Part shown: piece after piece, positions 1 to 6,772 of the stretch
How the letters are laid out: every line of letters starts with the position of its first letter
Numbering within the stretch: the stretch's first letter is position 1
Origin: JADGHE01 sp035716025
Lineage (GTDB): Bacteria > Pseudomonadota > Alphaproteobacteria > Rhizobiales > Xanthobacteraceae
Assembly (NCBI GenBank): GCA_035716025.1
Contig: DASTKH010000060.1
Location: forward strand, 1 to 18,926
Length of the DNA: 18,926 bases
Reading direction: 5' to 3'
Program-made: the position numbers and the translations under genes
The notes under the pieces: generated by a model
The model's input: the letters and a program-made list of their open reading frames with translations, nothing else
What the model was told of the DNA's origin: nothing
The model's database searches: none

Positions 1-1
1 C

Positions 2-1279
2 ACCGGCATTGCGGATTGTGTCGCGACCATGGTGGCGGGCGCCGCGGAGCCTGCGGCGACGATCGTGCGGGCGCTCGTGGCCGAAAGCGCGGCTGCGGAC
101 GCGGCGCCCGAGGTGCCCTCCGGCCGGGCGCTCGCCGCGCCGGACGCCGCGCTCGTGAACGGGGTGGCGGGCCACGTGCTCGACTACGATGACGTCGCCA
201 TGGACGGGCACCCGAGCGTTGCGCTCGCGCCCGCGATCCTCGCCGAGGGCTGGAGTGTCGGCGCATCCGGCGCCGAGGCGCTTGCGGCCTATGTCGCGGG
301 CTATGAAGTGTGGGCCGCGCTGCTTGCCCGCGAGCCCGGGGCGCTGCACGACCGCGGGTTCCATCCGACGGGCATCTGGGGCACGCTCGCTGCGGCGGCG
401 GCTTGCGCGCGGCTTAACCGGCTCAATGCCGAACAGGCCGGCCATGCCATTGCCATCGCCGCGTCGCTCGCGTCGGGACTCGTTGCCAATTTCGGCACGA
501 TGACAAAGCCGCTGCATGCGGGCCGCACTGCGCAGGCGGGCGTGCTCGCCGCGCGGCTCGCCAGGATGGGTTACACCGCCTCCGCCGATGCGCTGGAGCA
601 TCCGACCGGTGGTTTTCTCGTCGCCCATTCGCCCTCCGGCCGGCCCGATCTCTCCGACGCCGATCTCGGCCTCGGCCACGCTTGGCGCCTTGCCGAAACG
701 GGCGTCGACGTCAAACGCTACCCGATCTGCTATGCGACGCATCGGGCCATCGATGCGATGATCGATCTCGCCGAGACGCACGCCCTTCGGCCCGGCGATG
801 TCGGCGCAATTCACGTGACGCTCGGCGAAACGCAGCGCCTCATGCTGCGCAACCGGGCGCCGAAGACCGGGCTCGAGGCGAAGTTCTCGATCGAGTTCGC
901 CTTGGCCGCGGCGCTCGTCGCCCGTCGGGTCGGGCTTGCGGAGCTCACGGATTCCTTCGTGCAGCGGGAAGATGTGGCGGCTGCGATGCGCAAGGTCACC
1001 TGCGACACGGTGCCGACCGGTGGCGCGCCCTTCGCCGAAAGCGATCGCGTCGCCGTGGTGCTGCGTTCGGGCGCGGAAATCGCGCACGCCCCGGTCTCCC
1101 ATGCGAAGGGAAGCTGGAAGAACCCGATGAACGCCGCTGAATTCAAGGCGAAATTCATGGACTGCACGGCGGACGTCTTGGGGGGAAACCGTGCGACGAG
1201 CCTGTTCGAGAGCCTGTTCGCCCTCGACAAGGCGCCCTCCTTGCGGGATCTGCCGCTCGGCCGCGACACGCGGCATTAG
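2..1279 (+). CDS. MmgE/PrpD family protein, 5' end cut by the window edge
   Basis: The reading frame is open from the first bases. An internal ATG at 29 is not the likely start, because the residues before it (TGIADCVATMVAG) look like the D-x-x-G-x-x-x-A-G segment that follows the true N-terminus in this family. About 425 residues are visible against a usual 440 to 480. Family marks are DYDDVAMDGHPS, the conserved early acidic/His segment; a long Ala-rich helical region containing KPLHAGRTAQAGVLAARLA; and KRYPICYATHRAIDAM followed by EAKFSIEFALAAAL. The family includes 2-methylcitrate dehydratase (PrpD) and cis-aconitate decarboxylase, but most members have no known substrate. No prpB or prpC is seen beside it, so a methylcitrate-cycle role is not supported. 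It converges on the MetE-like gene with a 29-bp gap. Family assignment is firm and the reaction is unknown. Confidence 0.9.
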   Translation, partial: TGIADCVATMVAGAAEPAATIVRALVAESAAADAAPEVPSGRALAAPDAALVNGVAGHVLDYDDVAMDGHPSVALAPAILAEGWSVGASGAEALAAYVAGYEVWAALLAREPGALHDRGFHPTGIWGTLAAAAACARLNRLNAEQAGHAIAIAASLASGLVANFGTMTKPLHAGRTAQAGVLAARLARMGYTASADALEHPTGGFLVAHSPSGRPDLSDADLGLGHAWRLAETGVDVKRYPICYATHRAIDAMIDLAETHALRPGDVGAIHVTLGETQRLMLRNRAPKTGLEAKFSIEFALAAALVARRVGLAELTDSFVQREDVAAAMRKVTCDTVPTGGAPFAESDRVAVVLRSGAEIAHAPVSHAKGSWKNPMNAAEFKAKFMDCTADVLGGNRATSLFESLFALDKAPSLRDLPLGRDTRH

Positions 1280-1308
1280 CGGCGGCCGGCGGGCGCAAAG
1301 AGCGCGGT

Positions 1309-2352
1309 TCAGGCGAACCCGAGCTCCTTGCGCACGATCGCTGCGCCCTCGGCGAGCGCCTTGAGCTTGCCGAAGGCCACTTCGCGTGGAAGATATTTCA
1401 TGCCGCAGTCGGGCGCCGGGATCAGCCGCTCGGGTGGCACGAATTTGAGCCCGGCGCGGATGCGCTCGGCAACGAGCGCGGGCGTTTCGATCGAAAGGTC
1501 GCCGAGGTCGAGCACGCCGAGCATGATCTTCTTGCCGGCAAGGTCCTTGAGCACGCCGAGATCGAGCTTCGGCTGTGCGGCCTCGATCGAGATCGCTTCG
1601 GCGGTCGAATTGGCGAGTTCGGGGAGGAAGGAATAGCCGGTGGGCTTTGTCGCGCCGGGCACCACCGCCGCATAGCCGAAGCAAAGATGCACGACGGTCG
1701 GCACCGTGATGCCTTCGAGCGCGCGGTTGATCGCCTGGACGGCGATGCGTTTGGCAGCGTCGGGGTCGTTGCGCAGCCAAGGATCGTCTAGCTGGATGAC
1801 GTCGGCGCCGGCGGCCTGCAAAGCGTGCAGCTCTTCGTTCACCGCGGCCGCGTAATCCATCACCATCTCGTCGGGGTCCTTATAGTAGTCGTTCTGCGCC
1901 TGCTGGCTCATCGTGAAGGGACCCGGCATGGTGATCTTGGCCGGCTTGTCGGTGTTTCGGCGCAGAAACTCCATGTCGCGCACTTCGACCGGCCGGGTGC
2001 GGCGGATCTTGCCGACCACGCGCGGCACTTCGCTGTAGGTGCCGGCGCGGTTGCGCACCCGCCCGGGATTTTCGATGTCGATGCCCTCGAGCGCGGTCGC
2101 GAAACGGTTCGAATAGCTCTCCCGGCGGATTTCCCCGTCGGTGATGATGTCGATCCCCGCGCGCTCCATGTCGCGGATGGCAAGGATCGTCGCATCGTCC
2201 TGCGCCTGTTCGAGGAGCGGCTCGGGAATGCGCCACATTTCCGTCATGCGGATGCGCGGCACCGTTTTGGAAAGGAGTGCGCGATCGACGAGCCAGTCGG
2301 GCTGCGGATAGCTGCCGACGACAGTGGTGGGCAACGGAGGCAGGTTGAGCAC
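1309..2352 (-). CDS. Core-type cobalamin-independent methionine synthase (MetE C-terminal domain family)
   Basis: The 347-residue protein corresponds only to the catalytic C-terminal barrel of MetE; full-length MetE is about 750 residues. It begins with TTVVGSYPQP, as this family usually does. All four zinc ligands of E. coli MetE (His641, Cys643, Glu665, Cys726) have counterparts: H222 and C224 in VHLCFG, E257 in ISIEAAQ, and C316 in APDCGMK. QLDDPWL (residues 187-193) matches the QIDEPAL substrate segment. The zinc site argues for a working thiol methyl-transfer enzyme acting on homocysteine or a similar thiol. The methyl donor is uncertain, because short MetE proteins lack the N-terminal half that helps bind methyl-folate. 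The start is GTG, with GGGAG about 9 nt upstream. It is the last gene of a minus-strand run after the SAHH-like gene, separated by 126 nt that hold a strong hairpin. Confidence 0.9.
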   Translation of the reverse strand: MLNLPPLPTTVVGSYPQPDWLVDRALLSKTVPRIRMTEMWRIPEPLLEQAQDDATILAIRDMERAGIDIITDGEIRRESYSNRFATALEGIDIENPGRVRNRAGTYSEVPRVVGKIRRTRPVEVRDMEFLRRNTDKPAKITMPGPFTMSQQAQNDYYKDPDEMVMDYAAAVNEELHALQAAGADVIQLDDPWLRNDPDAAKRIAVQAINRALEGITVPTVVHLCFGYAAVVPGATKPTGYSFLPELANSTAEAISIEAAQPKLDLGVLKDLAGKKIMLGVLDLGDLSIETPALVAERIRAGLKFVPPERLIPAPDCGMKYLPREVAFGKLKALAEGAAIVRKELGFA

Positions 2353-2389
2353 GCTTCGCCACTCCCGATTGTGTGCGCCCGATCCGCAT

Positions 2390-2412
2390 GCCGCGCGGAA
2401 CCTCCGCGCGGC
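2390..2412 (-). other. GC-rich perfect hairpin between the SAHH-like and MetE-like genes
   Basis: The arms GCCGCGCGGA (2390-2399) and TCCGCGCGGC (2403-2412) are exact reverse complements, 10 bp long, with a 3-nt loop. The hairpin sits in the 126-nt gap between the SAHH-like stop and the MetE-like GTG start, about 38 nt upstream of the latter. No U-tract follows on the minus strand, so it is not a standard intrinsic terminator. It could stabilise mRNA ends, act as a processing or pausing site, or be a chance product of high GC. No SAM-II or SAH riboswitch core was recognised in the gap. Confidence 0.5.
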
Positions 2413-2478
2413 CGTCCGGGCGGCGCTGGCTTTCCCAAGACGTCCGGGTGCGACCGTCGCGGAGACGCGGGCGCCAAG

Positions 2479-3246
2479 TCAAGCGGCCGGGGCGCACGAG
2501 GGTCCGCCTCCTCCCGCGCTTCCTCCCGAGCCCGGCGCAAGAACGCGCAGCTTTTCGATGCGCGCGCGGACCACCGCATCGTGCGCCGCCGCAACCCTGC
2601 GCAGGATCGCCGCGGAGGGTCGCGACAGCGCCGCTCCGCCGGGCGGTGCGCGGAACAGCGACACGAGCGCAAGCAGCGCGACCGACAGCGCCTCGGAGAT
2701 CTCGAGATTCCGCTCGGCGGTCGCGAGGTCGGCGAGCGCTGCCCCCTGCGTGCAGTCCACGGCCGGATAAAGGAGTTCGCCGCGTCCGCTTTGCCGGGCG
2801 AACCAGGCCGTGCCGCGCGGGGACAGTTCGGCGGCGCCGAGAACCGCTGTCGCCATCGCCGAATAGGCACGCGTGGGCGGCGCGGTGCGGCTTTGCCCCT
2901 CCCGGCGGGTGCCCATGTGGATCAGCCGGCTTGCCGCGGCACCGTGTTCGAGGAGGAGGTTGGGGCCGGCCGCGCCAGACCAGTCGTAGAGGGCGGCGTG
3001 GTCCGCCCGCACGCCGGATGAGGGCACCCAATGGATGTCCGCGCCGAGCGCCCGCGCGCCTTCGACGAGAACGGCACAGGCGTGCGCCGGCGGAAGCGTG
3101 CAGGCAATGCGGGCGCCGAGGAGCGGCCGTTCCGCCACGAGGCTTTCGAGGACCGCGGCAAAGCCGGGCAGAGGCGGGGCCGTCGGGCGGGCCCCAGTCT
3201 CCGCGGAAGCGGCGGGTGGCCGGAATGAGGGGGCAGAGATGGCCAT
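2479..3246 (-). CDS. Truncated S-adenosylhomocysteine hydrolase-like protein (substrate domain only, probable pseudoenzyme)
   Basis: The protein has 255 residues, whereas SAHH is about 430 to 470. Alignable blocks in SAHH order are: PLLGARIACTL (41-51) to SAHH PLKGARIxGSLH; AVLVEGARALGADIHW (58-73) to AVLIETLxALGADVRW; GPNLLLEHG (94-102) to GPNMILDDGG; and RGELLYPAVDC (155-165) to RGELLFPAINV. The Rossmann NAD-binding domain is absent. Catalytic positions look lost: the SAHH SLHMT histidine segment reads TLPPA, DDGGD reads EHGAA, and the NDSVTKSKFDN lysine/aspartate segment reads TQGAALADLAT. The C-terminal 55 residues are low-complexity and glycine/proline-rich. The ATG has a strong AGGAGG 7 nt upstream, and the coding frame is intact, so it looks like a maintained gene rather than debris. 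It lies 12 nt after the methyltransferase gene, indicating co-translation. A role in binding SAH, adenosine or homocysteine is inference. Confidence 0.7.
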   Translation of the reverse strand: MAISAPSFRPPAASAETGARPTAPPLPGFAAVLESLVAERPLLGARIACTLPPAHACAVLVEGARALGADIHWVPSSGVRADHAALYDWSGAAGPNLLLEHGAAASRLIHMGTRREGQSRTAPPTRAYSAMATAVLGAAELSPRGTAWFARQSGRGELLYPAVDCTQGAALADLATAERNLEISEALSVALLALVSLFRAPPGGAALSRPSAAILRRVAAAHDAVVRARIEKLRVLAPGSGGSAGGGGPSCAPAA

Positions 3247-3258
3247 GGCCGCGCCTCC

Positions 3259-4662
3259 TCAATCGCGCCTTCGGGAGATGACGTAGGATTCATCGTAGAA
3301 CCACAAGCCGCCGTGCTTCATCAGCACCTCCCGCGTTGCATCGAGATAGTCCCCGGACTTCACGACGGCCTGCAGGCGCTCGTCCTCCACCTGCGCGACA
3401 TAGATCGCCGCGTTCCAGGCAGCGAACAGCGTCGACGTGCCGATCGAATCGCAGATTTCGTTCGGCAGCGTGTGCATGTCGTAACGGAACAGCGAGCGCT
3501 CGTCGGAATAGGCGTTGAAGTTGAGATTGCGGGCGGCCGGGCCGAGGGCGGCCTTGACGGCCTTGAGCATCTGGTGGCGGTCGGTGGTGAACGGATTATC
3601 GCCGGGCCAGATTCTCTGGATGATTTCGAGTCCGGGATCGTTGCCGTGCGAGTGAATCGCGATGAGGCGCCCGCCGGGGCCGAGTGCGCGGGCGAGCGGG
3701 GCGATCACCTTGTTGGCCTTGAACTCGATCGGCGCCCGCGCCCGATAGGGCTGCGAGGCGATGATGAGGTCGAAATTTGCATCGGCCGCGCCGCGCTTGG
3801 GGATTACGGGATCGAGCAGGAAACGGTGATCCTCGCGATAGATCACCAGCACAACGGGACGCTCGTAGACCGGGTTGCCGCTGGTTGCGCTCACGCGCGC
3901 CTTCCAGACGTCCGCGAGCATGGACTGCAGGCCGGTGATCTGTTCCTCGAAGTCGAAGGCGGAATTGCCGGTGAGCGCGAGCTCGTGCCAGACGAAGCTC
4001 GAGGCGGCCTGGTGCGAGCGCGTGGTGAGCCAAGGCGCCTCGGAATAATAGAGATTGGTCAACACGAGCACGGTCGCCGGATGTTCGAAGAAGCGGTCCG
4101 GCATCTTCTCGAGCGTGAGGCGGATGTCTTCGAGACTGATCTCCTTGCCGGCGATGTAGAACGGCAGCGTCGGAAAGCGCGCATGCATCGCGCGCATCAC
4201 TCGCGTCAGCACCGTGCCGTCGCCCATGCCGGCGTCGAAGACGCGCACCGCCGGCGGGCGCGGATGGATGTTCTGCAGTTCAAGCGCGACACGGTTTGCG
4301 ATGGTCCATTTCTCGCCGCAGGTCGTGACGAACAGGAGGTATTTCTGCCGGTTGTCGTAGAAGCGGAAATTGCGCAGCGGGTCGCCTCCGGTCAGCGGCC
4401 GGACGGGCTGCGGGCCGGCAGGCGGCAGGGCGGGGAGGGATTTCGGCGCATAGAGCACCGAATTCGTCTCGGACAGTCGCCCGGCATTCTGCGCGATGAA
4501 ACGGCGAACCTTCTCCACGGTTTCGGTCGTCACGCGCCCGCCGTCGCGCAGCCGGCTCACAAGCTTGCCGTCGTTGACGGCGCGCCGCCCAAAAGTGGAT
4601 TCGGCGAGCTTGGTGCGCCGGCAAAACTCGGCAATCTCGTTGAGCAGGTCTTCCGATCGCAT
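3259..4662 (-). CDS. SAM-dependent methyltransferase with N-terminal DNA-binding-like segment
   Basis: This is a 467-residue protein. Residues about 5-58 (LLNEIAEFCRRT ... FGRRAVNDGKLVSRLRDG ... TVEKVRRFIA) resemble a small helix-turn-helix-type segment that I associate with alphaproteobacterial proteins. A Pro-rich linker (about 72-95) follows. The class I methyltransferase core starts at VRVFDAGMGDGTVL (139-152, SAM-binding motif I). E174 (GKEIS) is a plausible ribose-binding acid. FDLIIASQPY (297-306) looks like a motif IV of the NPPY type, and LGPGGRLIAIHSHG (327-340) is a typical post-motif strand. There is no signal peptide or membrane segment. The substrate is unknown. It is the first gene of the minus-strand run with the SAHH-like and MetE-like genes, and it diverges from the MTHFR gene across a palindrome cluster, so DNA-binding autoregulation is a reasonable inference. 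The ATG is preceded by GAGG. Methyltransferase fold is well supported; the helix-turn-helix call is moderate. Confidence 0.75.
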   Translation of the reverse strand: MRSEDLLNEIAEFCRRTKLAESTFGRRAVNDGKLVSRLRDGGRVTTETVEKVRRFIAQNAGRLSETNSVLYAPKSLPALPPAGPQPVRPLTGGDPLRNFRFYDNRQKYLLFVTTCGEKWTIANRVALELQNIHPRPPAVRVFDAGMGDGTVLTRVMRAMHARFPTLPFYIAGKEISLEDIRLTLEKMPDRFFEHPATVLVLTNLYYSEAPWLTTRSHQAASSFVWHELALTGNSAFDFEEQITGLQSMLADVWKARVSATSGNPVYERPVVLVIYREDHRFLLDPVIPKRGAADANFDLIIASQPYRARAPIEFKANKVIAPLARALGPGGRLIAIHSHGNDPGLEIIQRIWPGDNPFTTDRHQMLKAVKAALGPAARNLNFNAYSDERSLFRYDMHTLPNEICDSIGTSTLFAAWNAAIYVAQVEDERLQAVVKSGDYLDATREVLMKHGGLWFYDESYVISRRRD

Positions 4663-4692
4663 GGGCCCGTCCTCTGTCGTCCGTCGCGCAAC

Positions 4693-4717
4693 CTCCCCGG
4701 CGCCGGGCGGCGGGGAG
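4693..4717 (-). other. Inverted repeat in the methyltransferase 5' leader
   Basis: The arms CTCCCCG (4693-4699) and CGGGGAG (4711-4717) are perfect complements of 7 bp with an 11-nt GC-rich loop. They lie about 30 nt upstream of the methyltransferase ATG and would fall in its mRNA leader. The SD-like GAGG at 4671-4674 is outside the stem. It may be only a GC-rich coincidence. Confidence 0.3.
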
Positions 4718-4752
4718 TCTGGGGGCGGTGGGCAGCCGGATCAACTACAAAC

Positions 4753-4781
4753 TTGCCCACATCAAAAGTGGGCAAAATAAT
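4753..4781 (+). promoter_or_regulatory. Candidate housekeeping promoter of the MTHFR-like gene
   Basis: TTGCCC (4753-4758) and AATAAT (4776-4781, 5 of 6 matches to TATAAT) are separated by exactly 17 bp. They place the start of transcription near 4788 and give a leader of roughly 110 nt. The -35 box and spacer coincide with the 8-bp inverted repeat, so a protein bound there should block RNA polymerase. Confidence 0.45.
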
Positions 4782-4806
4782 GGGCAAAAGCCCACAATCG
4801 GTGGGC
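4753..4806. promoter_or_regulatory. Cluster of GTGGGC/GCCCAC inverted repeats, probable operator
   Basis: Within 54 bp there are five copies of the core (G/A)TGGGC or its complement. TTGCCCAC (4753-4760) and GTGGGCAA (4768-4775) form a perfect 8-bp inverted repeat with a 7-nt spacer. TGGGC-AAAA-GCCCA (4781-4794) and GCCCAC-AATCG-GTGGGC (4790-4806) are two further, overlapping palindromes. TGGGCAAAA is also a direct repeat at 4769 and 4781, offset by 12 bp. The cluster lies between the divergent methyltransferase and MTHFR-like genes in a locally AT-richer stretch, as expected of an operator. The bound protein is unknown; the N-terminal segment of the adjacent methyltransferase is one candidate. 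Confidence 0.7.
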
Positions 4807-4896
4807 GGCGGTTGTGGTTGACCTGGCCGCCGTCTCGCCCGATGGCCGTGCGGACCGATCCCGGGCGGGGCGGGGATGAGGACAAAGGGGCCGTTC

Positions 4897-5787
4897 ATGC
4901 ATTTGCGCACGGTGCTGCGAGAGGGCCGGTTTGCCGTGACGGTGGAAGTGGTCCCGCCGGTGTCGGCCGATCCCTCGCTGCTCCTCGCCCGGGCTCTGCC
5001 GCTCAAAGACCTCGCCGACGCGGTGAACGTGACGGACGGGCCGAGCGCGCGCGTCCATATGGGGGCGCTCGCTGCGGCGGGCCTGCTCGCGGCGAACGGC
5101 ATCGAGCCCATTCTTCAGTTCACGTGCCGCGACCGCAATCGGATCGCCTTGCAGGCCGATCTCCTCGGCGCAGCGGCGCTCGGCGTGCGCAATCTCCTGC
5201 TCTTACGGGGGGATGCGCCCGGGGCGGGCGACGAGCCGGCCGCCAAGCCCGTCTTCGATTTCGAGACCCGCGATCTCCTCGCGGCCGCGGCGGCGATGCG
5301 TGATCGCGGCACGCTCGCCTCGGGCGCGCCGCTTGCCGGCGCAAAGCCCGATTTCTTTCTCGGCGCCGGCGAGTTGCCGGTCGATCCGCCGCCCGGCTGG
5401 GAACCGAAATCGCTCAAGGCCAAGGTGGAGGCGGGGGCGGAGTTCGTGCAAACCCAGTTCTGCATGGATCTCGGCGTCGTGCGCCGCTATGCGGCGGCGC
5501 TCGCCGATGCCGGGCTCACGGCGCGCGCGCCGCTTCTCATCGGAATAGCCCCGCTCGGTTCGGTGCGCTCGGCGCTGTTCATTCGCAAGCACCTCTATGG
5601 CGCAGTGATCCCCGATGCGCTCGTGGCACGCCTCGAAGCGGCTGCCGACCCGAGGGCGGAAGGGGCGGCGATCTGTCTCGAGCTTTTATACGCGCTCGCC
5701 GAAACGCCCGGCGTTGCCGGCGCGCATATCATGCCGATCGCGCATGCGGCGCTCGTGCCGGAAGTCCTCCGTCGCTTCCGCCGATAG
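4897..5787 (+). CDS. Methylenetetrahydrofolate reductase family protein (MetF-like)
   Basis: It belongs to the flavoprotein family that reduces 5,10-methylene-tetrahydrofolate to 5-methyl-tetrahydrofolate, the methyl donor for methionine synthesis. ATG 4897 is preferred over ATG 4876, because AAAGGGG ends 6 nt before it while the earlier ATG has no proper SD spacing, and the protein then starts close to the first strand. This gives 296 residues, as in MetF. E17 (VEVVPP) matches catalytic Glu28 of E. coli MetF, and D106 (LLRGDAP) matches Asp120. TCRDRNR (76-82) and GAEFVQTQF are family blocks. It diverges from the methyltransferase/SAHH-like/MetE-like run, so methyl-folate made here could feed the MetE-like enzyme. 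It may be a second MetF paralogue rather than the main housekeeping enzyme; that cannot be judged from this window. Confidence 0.88.
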   Translation: MHLRTVLREGRFAVTVEVVPPVSADPSLLLARALPLKDLADAVNVTDGPSARVHMGALAAAGLLAANGIEPILQFTCRDRNRIALQADLLGAAALGVRNLLLLRGDAPGAGDEPAAKPVFDFETRDLLAAAAAMRDRGTLASGAPLAGAKPDFFLGAGELPVDPPPGWEPKSLKAKVEAGAEFVQTQFCMDLGVVRRYAAALADAGLTARAPLLIGIAPLGSVRSALFIRKHLYGAVIPDALVARLEAAADPRAEGAAICLELLYALAETPGVAGAHIMPIAHAALVPEVLRRFRR

Positions 5788-5789
5788 TT

Positions 5790-5809
5790 CCGCCGCGGCA
5801 CGGCGGCTT
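5790..5809 (+). terminator. Possible intrinsic terminator after the MTHFR-like gene
   Basis: CCGCCG (5790-5795) pairs with CGGCGG (5801-5806) over a 5-nt loop and is followed by CTTT. The stem is short but GC-rich, and the T-tract is weak. It sits in the 25-bp gap between two convergent genes, which is where a terminator would be expected. Confidence 0.4.
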
Positions 5810-5812
5810 TCC

Positions 5813-6712
5813 TCACAGCGTGCCGGTCGTCTCGTCGAACAATTCGTCGACGGTAAAGCGGCGGGGAATGAGCCGCTGCTCGACTGCATAGTCGATGATC
5901 ATCGCGAGCGCCGGCCGGCAGGCTGCGACTCCCGTCGGGTGAAAGTCGATGCCGGAAGGCTCTGCCGGCGCCGCCGCGCGCTTTGCCCGGACAAAGAGGT
6001 CGTAGAGTTCGCGCACGACGTCGGGGCGGGATTTCGTGAGCCGTTCGCAGACCACCACCATGTGGTTGATCGGCACGACGCCGTATTTGCGGTGCCAGGC
6101 CTCGGCTGCGGCTTGCGGATCGGGGATCACGCTCTTCAGCCGCGGATCGTCGGGGAGCTCCGCCCCGTAGATCGCCGCGTCGATCTCGCCCGTGTCCAGC
6201 ATGCCGTCGAGCGTCTTGCCGGCGGCCGCGCGCTCGACCCCCGGCGGATCGCGATATTCGGCGACATGCGCGTCCTCGAAGGTCACCCAGCGCACGCTGT
6301 CGCTCGCAACGCCATAGTCGCGGGCGAGGATGCCGCGCAGCCAGGCCCCGGTCGTCTGCGTATAGGCGCGCACGCCGACGCGGCGGCCGCGCAGATCGGC
6401 AGGGCCGATCGTTCCGCGCGCGGAATTGTAGAGCATGCAGTGATGCTGGAAGCGGCCGAGCATCACCACCGGCAAGAGCACCAGCGGCTTGCCGAAGGCC
6501 TTGGCCTGGAGATAGGTGACGATCGCCATCTCCGAGACGTCGAAACGCAGTTCGCGCACCATCGGCTTGAAGGCGAGATGCGCGGGGTGAAGGTCCGTGA
6601 ACTCGAAAGCGAGGTGCGGCGAGCGCACGCTGCCCGCCTTGAGCGGCGCAGTATGCGGATAGTTGCCGAGGGAAATTTTGAGCCTTGTGGGGCTTGCGTC
6701 GAGAATCGTCAT
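5813..6712 (-). CDS. 4,5-dihydroxyphthalate decarboxylase-like / substrate-binding-protein-fold protein
   Basis: The 299-residue protein opens with LKISLGNYPHTAPLKAG and continues with HPAHLAFKPMVRELRFDVSEMAIVTYLQAKAFGKPLVLLPVVM, the pattern of 4,5-dihydroxyphthalate decarboxylase and related proteins with an NMT1/SsuA-like periplasmic-binding fold. LRGRRVGVRAYTQTTGAWLRGIL begins the second lobe (about residue 109), and INHMVVVCERL lies near the C-terminal third. There is no signal peptide or lipobox, and no ABC transporter genes are adjacent, so a cytoplasmic enzyme is more likely than a transport component. No other aromatic-degradation gene is present, so phthalate as substrate is not supported. 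It converges on the MTHFR-like gene and lies 60 nt downstream of malQ in the same direction, so some read-through is possible. The specific reaction is unknown. Confidence 0.75.
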   Translation of the reverse strand: MTILDASPTRLKISLGNYPHTAPLKAGSVRSPHLAFEFTDLHPAHLAFKPMVRELRFDVSEMAIVTYLQAKAFGKPLVLLPVVMLGRFQHHCMLYNSARGTIGPADLRGRRVGVRAYTQTTGAWLRGILARDYGVASDSVRWVTFEDAHVAEYRDPPGVERAAAGKTLDGMLDTGEIDAAIYGAELPDDPRLKSVIPDPQAAAEAWHRKYGVVPINHMVVVCERLTKSRPDVVRELYDLFVRAKRAAAPAEPSGIDFHPTGVAACRPALAMIIDYAVEQRLIPRRFTVDELFDETTGTL

Positions 6713-6772
6713 GCGGCGGGCCCTTGTCGGTCTCCCCGACCATATACGAGTGGGCGCGTGCGGGCCATAAGC

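Noticed and set aside
4753..4806. CRISPR-like or iteron repeat array
   Set aside because: Repeat units are only 6-9 bp, unevenly spaced and in both orientations, with no spacers of constant length and no cas or replication gene nearby.
3313..4821. 502-codon plus-strand frame over the methyltransferase gene
   Set aside because: Its sequence is charged and low in recognisable motifs, whereas the minus-strand frame has a clear SAM-binding motif; it also runs through the intergenic palindromes.
4663..4896. SAM or SAH riboswitch between the methyltransferase and MTHFR-like genes
   Set aside because: I could not match the SAM-II, SAM-I or SAH riboswitch core sequences on either strand; the repeats are short DNA palindromes that fit an operator better. 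A covariance-model scan would settle it.
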